DNA of 62,780 bases, from contig DATJHM010000055.1 in NCBI GenBank assembly GCA_035493895.1, forward strand, positions 1-62,780. The letters run 5' to 3'. This DNA comes from DATJHM01 sp035493895 (GTDB lineage Bacteria; Chloroflexota; Ktedonobacteria; Ktedonobacterales; Ktedonobacteraceae). The notes beneath the pieces are model-generated. The model was given only the letters and a program-made list of their open reading frames with translations. It did no database searches and was not told the origin of the DNA. Each line of letters starts with the position of its first letter. Within the stretch, counting starts at the first letter, position 1. The translations under genes and the position numbers were made by a program. Shown here piece by piece: positions 18,526 through 27,055 of this stretch.

Positions 18526-18697
18526 GGCAATGATAGAGGAGAACAAAAGCCAGGAGCGTTCCTGGCAGGCTTACCTCAAGCATTTCTCCATATGGTAAGA
18601 TGTAGTTGGCTTTCATCGACTCAAAGCTGAACAATGAGTAGTGAAGAGGAACGGAATAGTGGAGATTGAAACGGGGACCAGCCAAAGGAGACACATC

Positions 18698-19714
18698 GTG
18701 CAGGGAAATTATCATGCCAGAGACCACTTTGCAGGACGGCGCATAGTAACCATTGGTGGCGGCTCAGGTACCTTTTCTGTATTATCACACCTCAAAAAAT
18801 ATGCATTTAACATCACAGCAGTAGTGAATATGTCAGATAGTGGCGGTAGTTCCCGCAGACTCATGGACGAATTTCGCCGACAGCTTCCATTGGGAGATTT
18901 GCGGATGTCGCTCGTAGCGTTAGCGCGAAATGGGGCATTGTGGCGGGAAATATTCATGCATCGTTTCGAGCGTACAGATGAAATGAGCAATAATGGTGGG
19001 GTTGGGGGGCATAGTTTAGGGAACTTAATTTTAAAAGGCCTGCAAGATATCAACAATGATGATCTCATGTTGGCCATAGAAGATGCCCAGGAATTGCTGG
19101 ATACAGCAGGACATGTCGTACCAGTAACGCTCGCCCAGACCTCCATCTGTGCGGAATTAGAAGATGGCAGTACCATCTGTAGCGAGACAGAAATAGATAC
19201 ACGAGGGAAGAAGCATCCAGGATACCTCTCGCCGATCAAGCGGATTTATCTCGATCCCGCAGACGCCCCCGCCTGTTCCCAGGCAGTGAGAGCGATTCGC
19301 AGGGCAGATACCATCATTATCGGCCCAGGAGATTTATACACCAGCCTGCTCCCTAACCTGCTTGTGCAAGATGTAGCGAGGGCCGTGCGCGAGTCAGACG
19401 GAGAAAAAGTCTACATCTGCAACCTCATGACAAAGCATGGGGAGACCGATGATTACAAAGCTTCTGATTTCGTTGATACGATACATCGTTATCTGGGAAC
19501 ACGGGTGGATCGGGTCATTTTAAATGATGGTCCATACACACCAGAAGTTTTAAAGATGTATGCCGAAGAGCAAAGTGAACCAGTCAGCATTGATCGTGCC
19601 CGCCTGGAGAGACTGGTGCCTAATCTGGTTATTGAACACCTCAATCTGGAGGACGACACGCTGGCACGTCATGATCCACAACGGCTTGTGCACGCCCTCT
19701 TCCCTGGAGAGTAA
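18698..19714 (+). CDS. Gluconeogenesis factor YvcK/CofD-like protein
   Basis: 338 residues from GTG 18698, chosen for AAAGGAG seven bases upstream; the frame is open to an earlier GTG at 18641. The N-terminal Rossmann motif VTIGGGSGTFSVL is typical of the YvcK/CofD family, as are MSDSGGSSRRL, QLPLGDLRMSL and GPGDLYTSLLPNLLV. YvcK binds UDP-sugars and, in Bacillus, is needed for growth on gluconeogenic carbon sources and for normal cell-wall synthesis. In Firmicutes it clusters with rapZ and whiA; neither is next to it here. CofD proper (F420 synthesis) is less likely because the lactyl-transfer partner genes are absent. Confidence 0.85.
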   Translation: MQGNYHARDHFAGRRIVTIGGGSGTFSVLSHLKKYAFNITAVVNMSDSGGSSRRLMDEFRRQLPLGDLRMSLVALARNGALWREIFMHRFERTDEMSNNGGVGGHSLGNLILKGLQDINNDDLMLAIEDAQELLDTAGHVVPVTLAQTSICAELEDGSTICSETEIDTRGKKHPGYLSPIKRIYLDPADAPACSQAVRAIRRADTIIIGPGDLYTSLLPNLLVQDVARAVRESDGEKVYICNLMTKHGETDDYKASDFVDTIHRYLGTRVDRVILNDGPYTPEVLKMYAEEQSEPVSIDRARLERLVPNLVIEHLNLEDDTLARHDPQRLVHALFPGE

Positions 19715-19814
19715 AACAAGGGAGCGCGGTCCCTACCTGTTCTGTCCTTCGAGCCGTTTCTCTGTTGGTACGATCAACAGGCATTTTCTCGCTTGAAGGA
19801 TCAGAACAGATAGA

Positions 19815-19833
19815 AACAGGGCTTTCCCCTGTT
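19815..19833. terminator. Weak hairpin between convergent genes
   Basis: AACAGGG (19815-19821), 5-base loop, CCCTGTT (19827-19833). It lies between yvcK and the next convergent gene. There is no strong U-tract. Confidence 0.35.
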
Positions 19834-19843
19834 CAGAACCGCT

Positions 19844-21244
19844 CTACCTGCGGCGGAAAAAGAGCCAGCCCTCGCACATCCCCGCCAGTCCACCGAATAA
19901 TAAAAACCAGACAGTGCGTTGCTCAGGGCTTCCAGCCAGACTAAATAATCCACTATTGAGCAAAAGATATGTCAACATCGCCAGCACCAGGCCAATATAA
20001 GGACGAGTAAACCAGGTCACCACAATAAAAACGGGTGGATTATACATACGTACACGACCAAGACAAATCAAACAACTAATGCAACCACCCAGCAGGCCAT
20101 AGACAAGGACCAGCCAGGGAACCCCCAGAGGAGTAAACGTTTTTGTCAGGACAGAATTCCCAAATCCACCCGCCTGCAAGACCGCAAACGTCAGTACGCC
20201 CAGCAAAATCAGCATTAAATAGACCGCGAAGACGGTCAGCCAGGGATTGACCGTCGTAGTAGGAACCGAGACGCGCACCATCTTAGGCAGCATAGGCAGA
20301 CTCGTATTTTGCTGACGCCAGGCCGGTAAAGACTCTGTATCTCTCTCTCTTTCAGAACGCTCCTCGCTCAGAGGAGTAAGGCTCACCGAAGGAGGCGCAA
20401 CCGGCAGCATATACGTATCAACATAGGAATCGGGCAGGCGCTGTTTCCGAGCGGTCGCCGCCACGCGCTGTATCAGCAGCGTATCATCGCTACCGGGCTC
20501 AGTAGAAGCGCGTTTCAGGCGTTGACGAAGATGGTCAGCCGCCACATACGTCGTCACCACAATATCGCGGTCCCGATAACGCTCACGAACCGTCACCTGG
20601 GTAGCTTCAAACAGAGCCGAAGAAGACGAAGCAGTATGAGCAACATCGAGCAGTGAAGGCTGATTGCCCGTGCGTTCAATCACACGGCGAGGAATGCGAT
20701 ACAGCACGCCCCAGACTTCCGCCTGAGGATCGTTCGAAGGAACAATCGTAGCCAGCAACTGACCGACGCTTTCATCGGGAGTCGGGCCACGTCCAAAGAT
20801 CAGCGCATAGCCCTTGAGGAGAGCCGGTCCGTAGAGCATCGCGACGCCGTTCAAACGTTCGGGACTATTCAAGAGCATCGGGTCCATTTCCAGGCCATAC
20901 TCAAAGAGCCAGACAAACTCCTGCGACTCCTCCAGGGAAGGTCTGGGGCGCGACGTCAAAGGGATCGCGGGCATGGCAGGGATCGCACCAGAAGTGGTAT
21001 GTTCGGCCCCGATATCGTCCATCTCTTCAGGAAGAGGAGGGGCCGAAGGGGCCTTGCTGGGGAATCCAGGCACGAGAGGCGTTTCTCCCGCGCCAAACGA
21101 AAGCGGCTTAGGGGTACTACTGCGTACTATAGGAACACCGGGGGCAACCTCATTGACCGCCACCACGTCGTGCTTCTCCGTATTTTTCGCTGAAGCACGT
21201 TGCCTATCACCAGATCGAACACGTTGTTTATTATTGGTTTCCAC
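19844..21244 (-). CDS. Membrane protein with gamma-glutamylcyclotransferase-like domain
   Basis: 466 residues. About 1-105 is Pro/Ser-rich and probably disordered. Residues about 108-245 resemble the GGCT/AIG2 fold: WLFEYGLEMDP matches the YGSN-type loop with the Ser lost, GVLYRIP is the central strand, and VVTTYVA the C-terminal strand. The catalytic Glu region is not obvious, so activity is doubtful. Four membrane helices follow (about 335-465) and the protein ends in a basic FFRRR. The topology puts the domain in the cytoplasm. I know no described family with this order. It could instead be a fully degenerate binding domain. Confidence 0.55.
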   Translation of the reverse strand: METNNKQRVRSGDRQRASAKNTEKHDVVAVNEVAPGVPIVRSSTPKPLSFGAGETPLVPGFPSKAPSAPPLPEEMDDIGAEHTTSGAIPAMPAIPLTSRPRPSLEESQEFVWLFEYGLEMDPMLLNSPERLNGVAMLYGPALLKGYALIFGRGPTPDESVGQLLATIVPSNDPQAEVWGVLYRIPRRVIERTGNQPSLLDVAHTASSSSALFEATQVTVRERYRDRDIVVTTYVAADHLRQRLKRASTEPGSDDTLLIQRVAATARKQRLPDSYVDTYMLPVAPPSVSLTPLSEERSERERDTESLPAWRQQNTSLPMLPKMVRVSVPTTTVNPWLTVFAVYLMLILLGVLTFAVLQAGGFGNSVLTKTFTPLGVPWLVLVYGLLGGCISCLICLGRVRMYNPPVFIVVTWFTRPYIGLVLAMLTYLLLNSGLFSLAGSPEQRTVWFLLFGGLAGMCEGWLFFRRR

Positions 21245-21464
21245 GGTTTTTTCCCTCTAATATGACAGATCTGCGAGGCTGAGGGGAACAACTACCACCA
21301 TCCTCGTCACTATGAAGCTATTTTGCGCACTATGATACATAAAACAACAACAGCCTCTATCATGTCAGGATACTGCCGGGAAGCCAAATTACCAAATGCA
21401 TAGGACAAGAGGGGGAAAATAGACAAATGCAAAAAAATGTTTTTAACGGAGAAAGCTTCATTCA

Positions 21465-22400
21465 TCACAGGGAATCTGCTGCTTGCCCGCTCAATCGTTG
21501 CGCATTCCGGGCGGCAGTGGCAGCAAGCGTTTGAATAGCGGGCAGGTCGAGCGCCCCCTGTTCACTGATAATACTCGTCAGGAGAGGGTAAGGCGTACAA
21601 TCGAAGTAGAAATTGCGCACATGCGTACCCGATAGAGCCTGCTCCAGCACCTCTTCGGGCTCCTTCTCTTCCAGCAAGGGCAACGTCGTCTGCAAGAGCA
21701 CGGGAGTGATCCCGGGCCAGTTCTGAGGAGAAATCTTCAGGGACTCACAGAGCACATAGAAAGGGACATGGTAGCCCTGCGCCGCCCAGGCAAGCAGAGC
21801 CGTGCCAGCCTTATTGATCACCTCGCCGTGGGCAAGAATACTATCGGCACCAACCACCACGGCATCACAAAGAGGGAGAAAAATAGCAGCTTCCGCATCC
21901 GTAATCAGCGTCACAGGGAGAGCATGTGCAGCCAGTACACGTGCCGTCTCCCGCCCTTCATAGCGCGGACGGCCCTCCGTCACAATCACATGCTCAATCT
22001 GCGTATGCAAGCGCTGCAACACCTCCAGGACCGTCCCAGAAATGCTGCATGTCAGGATACGGCCATGAATAGAGGGTTGAGCGGCACGAGCGATCTGCTC
22101 AGTAGCAGTATCGTAGGTCTGCAAGAGCTGCGTAGCCGCCTGAAGCACCGCCATCGATTCTGGCTGAGGGGCAACGATGTGGCCGACAGCCGAGGAGAGT
22201 GCGGCCATTGCCGGACGCAGCGATGCAAGTTCGCGAGCGGTAGTAAGCAGGCGTTCGGTCTGCTGATGAGGAGAGAGAGAAGAGTGTAGCAACTGAGAGG
22301 CCAGATCGCGCAGCAGGAGAATAGCTTCACGCACAAGCCAGCGCGAACCGTGCTCGCGATCGTCACGAATCTGCGCAATACGTGTTTCAAATTCCTTCAT
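21465..22400 (-). CDS. eIF-2B alpha/beta/delta-related protein (aldose/sugar-phosphate isomerase-like)
   Basis: 311 residues. It has the helical N-terminus (RIAQIRDDREHGSRWLVREA) and Rossmann-like C-terminus of the archaeal and bacterial relatives of eIF-2B: VTEGRPRYEGRETA, AVVVGADSILAHGEVINKAGT and FYFDCTPYPLLT. The family includes ribose-1,5-bisphosphate isomerase and methylthioribose-1-phosphate isomerase. The conserved acid in GADSI is retained. Because MtnA is usually longer with different signatures, a ribose-1,5-bisphosphate isomerase-like role is more likely, but the substrate is open. A single gene with no operon partners. Confidence 0.8.
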   Translation of the reverse strand: MKEFETRIAQIRDDREHGSRWLVREAILLLRDLASQLLHSSLSPHQQTERLLTTARELASLRPAMAALSSAVGHIVAPQPESMAVLQAATQLLQTYDTATEQIARAAQPSIHGRILTCSISGTVLEVLQRLHTQIEHVIVTEGRPRYEGRETARVLAAHALPVTLITDAEAAIFLPLCDAVVVGADSILAHGEVINKAGTALLAWAAQGYHVPFYVLCESLKISPQNWPGITPVLLQTTLPLLEEKEPEEVLEQALSGTHVRNFYFDCTPYPLLTSIISEQGALDLPAIQTLAATAARNAQRLSGQAADSL

Positions 22401-22734
22401 GAATCCCTCTCCAATAGACTAAGGTGAAACAATATTGGTCTTTTTCCAGTTACTATATCATATGTATCGATCTGCAAAAGGGCAAATTATTACAGAGACG
22501 TAATTTTCAGCATTGTTATTTTAGAAAATTCCGTAATTATCGTCTCTATAGTATAAGAGTAAAAATCTCTGCAATCCACTTATTTCACGATCTCCTACCA
22601 ACAGATTGTAGATATACACAATAGTAGATGCACACGTCGGTAATGTGGCAATACCGGATAGAAGGTTGATCGAAAAACTTCTCACACCGGACAAAGTAGA
22701 CTGAGCAGGCTTATCCATACTGGAGGGCCAGGTT
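22401..22734. other. Intergenic region without identifiable gene
   Basis: AT-rich stretch of about 330 bases between the eIF-2B-like gene and a small membrane-protein gene. A TAGACT at 22697-22702 resembles the -10 boxes seen elsewhere in the window, but there is no -35 at the right distance. A ribosome site (CTGGAGG) precedes the next gene. Confidence 0.4.
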
Positions 22735-23301
22735 ATGAAATACGAACAATTACCCTACGAGCTTTTCCTGGAGATGGAAGAAGAACCTCAATACGCAGAT
22801 ACGCAGGGACAAAGCATGATCCTCCAGGCAAAGATTTACGAAAAGCAACCGGAAGCATTTTCACCGCAGTTCCGCAAGGCAGTCTGGCTGGGAATCCTGC
22901 TGACGCTTGTTACGGCTATACTCGTCTCTTTTTGCCTGCCAATCATCAGCGGCAATCTGAGCAGAACCTTTTTCCCGTTCTGGCTACATGGGCTTAACCA
23001 CGCGCTGGGCCAGTATCTCTTCTGGTTACAGAGTCAGAGCAAATGGATCGGCTATATTGATGGTGTCCTATTAGGATCAGGAGCAGTCCTCCTCATAGCC
23101 ACCAGAAATTTGCGCAGAGGGAACAAGGGGCAACGTATGCTCGCGCTCACGCAGATCATCGGGGGAGCGGTGAATATATTCTTGCTGCTCATCCCCATTG
23201 TCATGTACCTGCCAAACGTCCTGCTGTGGCTGCTGACCGTACTCGTCGTACTGGCCGCGCTCATCCTGGTCATCTCGCTGGTGCGAGCTTTTCTCTTTTA
23301 A
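22735..23301 (+). CDS. Small membrane protein of unknown function
   Basis: 188 residues with an acidic soluble N-terminus (about 1-50) and four membrane helices (about 52-75, 90-105, 112-123 and 140-188). The start is fixed by GGAGG about nine bases upstream. No motif of a known enzyme or transporter was found. It is followed by a hairpin and then another membrane-protein gene on the same strand. Confidence 0.65.
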   Translation: MKYEQLPYELFLEMEEEPQYADTQGQSMILQAKIYEKQPEAFSPQFRKAVWLGILLTLVTAILVSFCLPIISGNLSRTFFPFWLHGLNHALGQYLFWLQSQSKWIGYIDGVLLGSGAVLLIATRNLRRGNKGQRMLALTQIIGGAVNIFLLLIPIVMYLPNVLLWLLTVLVVLAALILVISLVRAFLF

Positions 23302-23318
23302 TTTAAATATGAGAATAT

Positions 23319-23359
23319 AACGATCCAACTGCGAAACGCTCCCTCGCAGGTGGATCGTT
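23319..23359 (+). terminator. Hairpin downstream of the small membrane-protein gene
   Basis: Stem AACGATCC/GGATCGTT plus inner CTGCG/CGCAG separated by a 2x2 internal loop, spanning 23319-23359, 17 bases after the stop codon. There is no U-tract. Confidence 0.55.
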
Positions 23360-23579
23360 GCGATTATTCGGGTGGGACAAGAGAGTCTGCCATAGCATGG
23401 TACATTGCATAGACATACAGATTTTTGTATATTTTATAGTAGTATCTACCATCTTCGCTGGTTTTTCTTCGTTGCAGATTCACCGAGTATTGTCTGCCAC
23501 CCTCAGATTGCTGGCAGATATTCGATAGCAGCTCGTTTTTGTACACGTTTTTGCCGTCTTTTACAACAGGATATTCAGG

Positions 23580-24368
23580 ATGAGTATGTTTATTTCATTC
23601 TTTCCCCCGCTACTCAACGTGGTAGTGACGGGCATTTTTGCGGGAGTAGTCATATCGCACTATTTGCGCCGTCATCGCCAGTACCAACTTTTCTGGAGCA
23701 TCGCGCTTGGCATGGCCTTTCTTGCCACGTTGCTCTATGTAGCGATGTTGCTGGTACAGCCTACCAGCGAGATAGGAATGCTCTTTTTCCGAGGCTACTA
23801 TATTTTAGGGGCAGCGCTCATGCCAGCATGGCTGGGTCTGGGAAGTCTGGCGCTGGTCAGTAACGGCATAGTCACACGCATCTGCCTGACCGTGCTCTAT
23901 CTTTTAAGCGTGTTAGCGGCCTTCTTTATCTTCTTCGCGCAGATCGACAAGGCGCATCTGAGCCAGATTGCGGGCACGCCGGGTGCAGGCGTGCTGATTC
24001 CCGGGCCCTGGCTGGTGCTATTAATCGTATTAAACACCCTGGGAGTGGTAGCAGTTGTGGGGGTAGCCGCCTACTCGGGCTGGAAACTGGCACGCAAGCA
24101 GGACAGTATCGCAGGTCTGCGTACAAGCAATCTGTGGTGGGCGAACGTGCTCATTCTGATTGGAGATCTGCTGAATGGCATTGCAGGCAGCATGGCTCGC
24201 TTCCTGAGCATTCAGAGCACCTTCTGGCTGATTATGGCAGTTGGTTGGAGCGTCTTTTTTGCGGGCGTCCTTCTGACCAGTCGACGTTCCAGCCAGGCAC
24301 CTACCCCGGCAGGCAATACGCAAAGTAAGAAACAGTTGCGCCCGGCCAGCGCCCGGCATGCAGGATAA
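23580..24368 (+). CDS. Polytopic membrane protein of unknown function
   Basis: 262 residues with seven likely membrane helices and a short Lys/Arg/Pro-rich cytoplasmic tail. The arrangement (MSMFISFFPPLLNVVVTGIF at the N-terminus, then a short basic loop RRHRQ) suggests the N-terminus is outside. No family signature is recognised. The gene ends 17 bases before a long perfect palindrome that separates it from the convergent htrA. Confidence 0.65.
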   Translation: MSMFISFFPPLLNVVVTGIFAGVVISHYLRRHRQYQLFWSIALGMAFLATLLYVAMLLVQPTSEIGMLFFRGYYILGAALMPAWLGLGSLALVSNGIVTRICLTVLYLLSVLAAFFIFFAQIDKAHLSQIAGTPGAGVLIPGPWLVLLIVLNTLGVVAVVGVAAYSGWKLARKQDSIAGLRTSNLWWANVLILIGDLLNGIAGSMARFLSIQSTFWLIMAVGWSVFFAGVLLTSRRSSQAPTPAGNTQSKKQLRPASARHAG

Positions 24369-24384
24369 AGGAGACGTTACCTCG

Positions 24385-24440
24385 ATTCTGACCCCGTAGA
24401 GGCGCGGCTTGTCTGCGCCGCGCCTCTACGGGGTCAGAAT
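24385..24440. repeat. Long perfect palindrome, copy 1 of a dispersed repeat; probable bidirectional terminator
   Basis: Two 24-bp arms (24385-24408 and 24417-24440) match perfectly around the 8-base loop TTGTCTGC. The 28-nt segment 24392-24419 is repeated with one change at 36542-36569 and with four changes, inverted, at 50874-50901. It is a dispersed non-coding element lying between convergent genes, as REP- or MITE-type repeats often do. Confidence 0.8.
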
Positions 24441-24463
24441 GATTACGAGAGCATGTATAAGGT

Positions 24464-25882
24464 TTAGCTCGTGGCCTGGAGTTCGCCGAGCGTCACGTTA
24501 ATCGTGAGTTGCTGCGATCCGCGATAGACCTTGACCGGTACTTTATCGCCCAGGTTCCTGGTAGCCATAATATCGCTAAGCGACGAAATGTCGTTCACAT
24601 CCTTGCCATCAAGCTGGACAATCACATCACCAACACGCAGACCGGCCTTCTCAGCAGGACCGCCCGCAACGAGCGAAGTGATCAGCGCGCCATGATCGAC
24701 GGCCAGATTATTTTGCGCAGCCATCACCTGATCAACCGTAGCAACACTCACACCGAGGGCTGCACGACCGGAGTGAATAACCTTGCCATTCTGAATGATC
24801 TGCGGCACGATATAGTTGACGCGATTAGATGGGATGGCAAAACCAACGCCATTGGCAGGCGTATTAAACTCTGGATCAATAGCAGTCAGCGTAGGAATAC
24901 CAACCAGATTGCCTTCCAGATCAACAAGCGCGCCGCCGCTATTGCCCGGATTGATGGGGGCATCAGTCTGAATGGCATTGGGGATCGTGACCCCGTTCTG
25001 TCCCTCGTCAACCTGGCGACCAAGGGCACTGACAATACCATTCGTCACCGTCTGAGTGATCCCCAGTGGATTGCCGATTGCCAGCACTTCCTGCCCAACC
25101 ATGAGCTTCGAAGAATCTCCCAGTTTCGCCACCGCCATATTCGCAGGCGGATTAATCTTAATCACCGCCAGATCATCGGTTTGATCGGTGCCAGTCAGTT
25201 GCGCGGATAGTTTCGTACCATCGGAGAGCACAACCTGAATATTCTGGGCTCCATTCACCACATGATCATTGGTGACAATATAGCCGCGCTTGTCAATAAT
25301 CACGCCAGAGCCGGTTGCGCTCCCCTGAGGGATCTGGACATTCACCTGCACGACTGTCGGGCGAACCTGAGCAACCACCGCTTCACGCTGCTGCTCAATA
25401 TTGGTCGTTCCGCTCACAGGAGGTACAGAAGACGCAGTACTATTTCCTGACTGTAAACCAGCGGCAGTGGGATTGGCAGTGGCAGTAGAACCATTGTGGC
25501 CAAACTGCCAACCGGCAAAGAGGCCTGTACCAAAGACAATAGCCAATACCAGAGTTAACGCGATAATCGCACCTGTACGCAAGCCCTTTTTCGCAGGTTT
25601 TACGGGAGGGGTAGACCCGGTAGAAGCTGGCCCATAGGGGGTCCCTTGTGAGGCAGCGTAGATTCTCGGGTCGGTATAGCTACTAGAACGGTATGTCTGA
25701 GGGATTGGCTGATACACATCAGTTCGATCATTATACAGAGTCGCCCCCGTGGCATCAGGAGATGATTTCGTCCCCTGCTGTCCCGCCAATGGGTTTGTCA
25801 GACGCGAACCCTGCTGGTAGGGAACCTGTCCCGGCTCCTGGTACGGAGAGTTTGCTCCTTCATTCACGTCTCGCGAAAGCAT
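24464..25882 (-). CDS. HtrA/DegP-type serine protease with C-terminal PDZ domain
   Basis: 472 residues. The cytoplasmic N-terminus (1-100) is Pro/Gln/Ser-rich, one membrane helix is at about 103-125, a linker follows, then a trypsin-like domain with His207 (TNDHVV), Asp237 (DDLAVIKI) and Ser315 (NPGNSGGAL). One PDZ domain occupies about 370-470 (KAGLRVGDVIVQLDGKDVN). It should act outside the membrane in protein quality control, degrading or refolding damaged surface proteins. The start has AAGGAG seven bases upstream. A single gene, divergent from a TPR gene. Confidence 0.95.
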   Translation of the reverse strand: MLSRDVNEGANSPYQEPGQVPYQQGSRLTNPLAGQQGTKSSPDATGATLYNDRTDVYQPIPQTYRSSSYTDPRIYAASQGTPYGPASTGSTPPVKPAKKGLRTGAIIALTLVLAIVFGTGLFAGWQFGHNGSTATANPTAAGLQSGNSTASSVPPVSGTTNIEQQREAVVAQVRPTVVQVNVQIPQGSATGSGVIIDKRGYIVTNDHVVNGAQNIQVVLSDGTKLSAQLTGTDQTDDLAVIKINPPANMAVAKLGDSSKLMVGQEVLAIGNPLGITQTVTNGIVSALGRQVDEGQNGVTIPNAIQTDAPINPGNSGGALVDLEGNLVGIPTLTAIDPEFNTPANGVGFAIPSNRVNYIVPQIIQNGKVIHSGRAALGVSVATVDQVMAAQNNLAVDHGALITSLVAGGPAEKAGLRVGDVIVQLDGKDVNDISSLSDIMATRNLGDKVPVKVYRGSQQLTINVTLGELQATS

Positions 25883-25962
25883 TGCTCTGCTCCTTCAATT
25901 AAATCTATCGTCAGCATTACTTGCATACATTGATCAATGTTGGTACTATGGACTCACTTTCT

Positions 25963-25990
25963 TTGTTCTATTCCATTACCTGAGTATACT
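25963..25990 (+). promoter_or_regulatory. Possible promoter of the TPR gene
   Basis: TTGTTC at 25963-25968, 16-base spacer, TATACT at 25985-25990, 48 bases before the start codon. The -10 is good, the -35 only partial. Confidence 0.4.
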
Positions 25991-26038
25991 GTAACGCAGT
26001 ATCATCAGAAATTTTTGAGAGAATTGTAAAGAGTTTGT

Positions 26039-27055
26039 ATGAATGCACCACACGAACGTAGCATATTAAAACAGCAAGCGCAAGAGCACTTACAGGCCCG
26101 CCACTGGCTACAGGCAGAAGAAGACTTCAAACAGTTGCTAGCAATTGATGCACAGGATGAAGAAGCATTGCTCGGGAGAGCAGCAGCACTGGATGGGCTA
26201 GGCCAATTTGATGCGCTCTATGAAATTGCGGAGCATATAGTAGCTATAGACCCGTCCTCAGCCGCAGCACTGGCTTTTAAAGCGCGAGCGCTGCAAAAAC
26301 TTGAGCGGCTTTCAGCGGCAACCATAGCCAATGATCAGGCTCTATTGCTCGACACCAACCTGGGCCTGGCCTGGATTAACCGCTGCGGCCTTCAGCTATT
26401 GCAGCAGAAATATCCAGAAGCACTGCGCAGTGCATTGCGTGCAACAGAACTGGCACCCGATGACGCTCGTGCCTGGGCGAATAAGGGCATGGCACTCTAC
26501 AATAACAACGCCCTCTTCGAGTCACTGGAAGCGTTCAATACTTGCCTGAAGAAAGAGTCCGACTTTCTGCTCGCGCTACAAATGCGAGGAGAAATATTTT
26601 TGCGCCTGGGACGACTGGAAGCCGTTTTCAACAACGCCAGACAAATGCTGACGCTCTATCCGCATGATTTAACGGCTCTGACGCAAGCCTTGCAGGCGAC
26701 GCGAGGGCTCGAATACTTCGAAGAGTTGAGCGAACTATCGCAAGCAATGCTGCAAACCGTACCCGACAGTCTTTTTGCCTGGGAACATCTTATGCGAGGA
26801 CTGCGCGCCCTGGGAAAGTTTGACGACGCCTTAGACGCGTTGAACCATCTGCTCGCACTGGATGCCCTGAATGTGCGCAACTGGACATTCAAGGCGGACA
26901 CGCTGTATCGTCTGGCCCGCTATCGGGAGGCCGTCAACGCGGGCTCTCAGGCCCTGCAACTTGATCCTGAATTTCCGCCCGCGATACGCATCCATGAGAA
27001 AGCCCTGCGCCTGATGTATCAGCGCAAGGAACGCAAGCCAAAGCAGAAGGAATAA
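26039..27055 (+). CDS. Tetratricopeptide-repeat protein
   Basis: 338 residues with about nine consecutive TPR units, each with the usual alternation of small and aromatic residues (for example ARAWANKGMALYNNNALFES and FPPAIRIHEKALR). No signal peptide or membrane helix; the tail is basic (RKERKPKQKE). It is probably a cytoplasmic adaptor. Its stop codon is directly followed, with no spacer, by the stop codon of the convergent HD-domain gene, so the two transcripts must overlap. Confidence 0.82.
   Translation: MNAPHERSILKQQAQEHLQARHWLQAEEDFKQLLAIDAQDEEALLGRAAALDGLGQFDALYEIAEHIVAIDPSSAAALAFKARALQKLERLSAATIANDQALLLDTNLGLAWINRCGLQLLQQKYPEALRSALRATELAPDDARAWANKGMALYNNNALFESLEAFNTCLKKESDFLLALQMRGEIFLRLGRLEAVFNNARQMLTLYPHDLTALTQALQATRGLEYFEELSELSQAMLQTVPDSLFAWEHLMRGLRALGKFDDALDALNHLLALDALNVRNWTFKADTLYRLARYREAVNAGSQALQLDPEFPPAIRIHEKALRLMYQRKERKPKQKE

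Noticed and set aside
23405..23863. Open frame overlapping the start of the membrane gene at 23580
   Set aside because: The frame at 23580 gives a regular seven-helix protein; the overlapping one does not look like a protein family and lacks a ribosome site.
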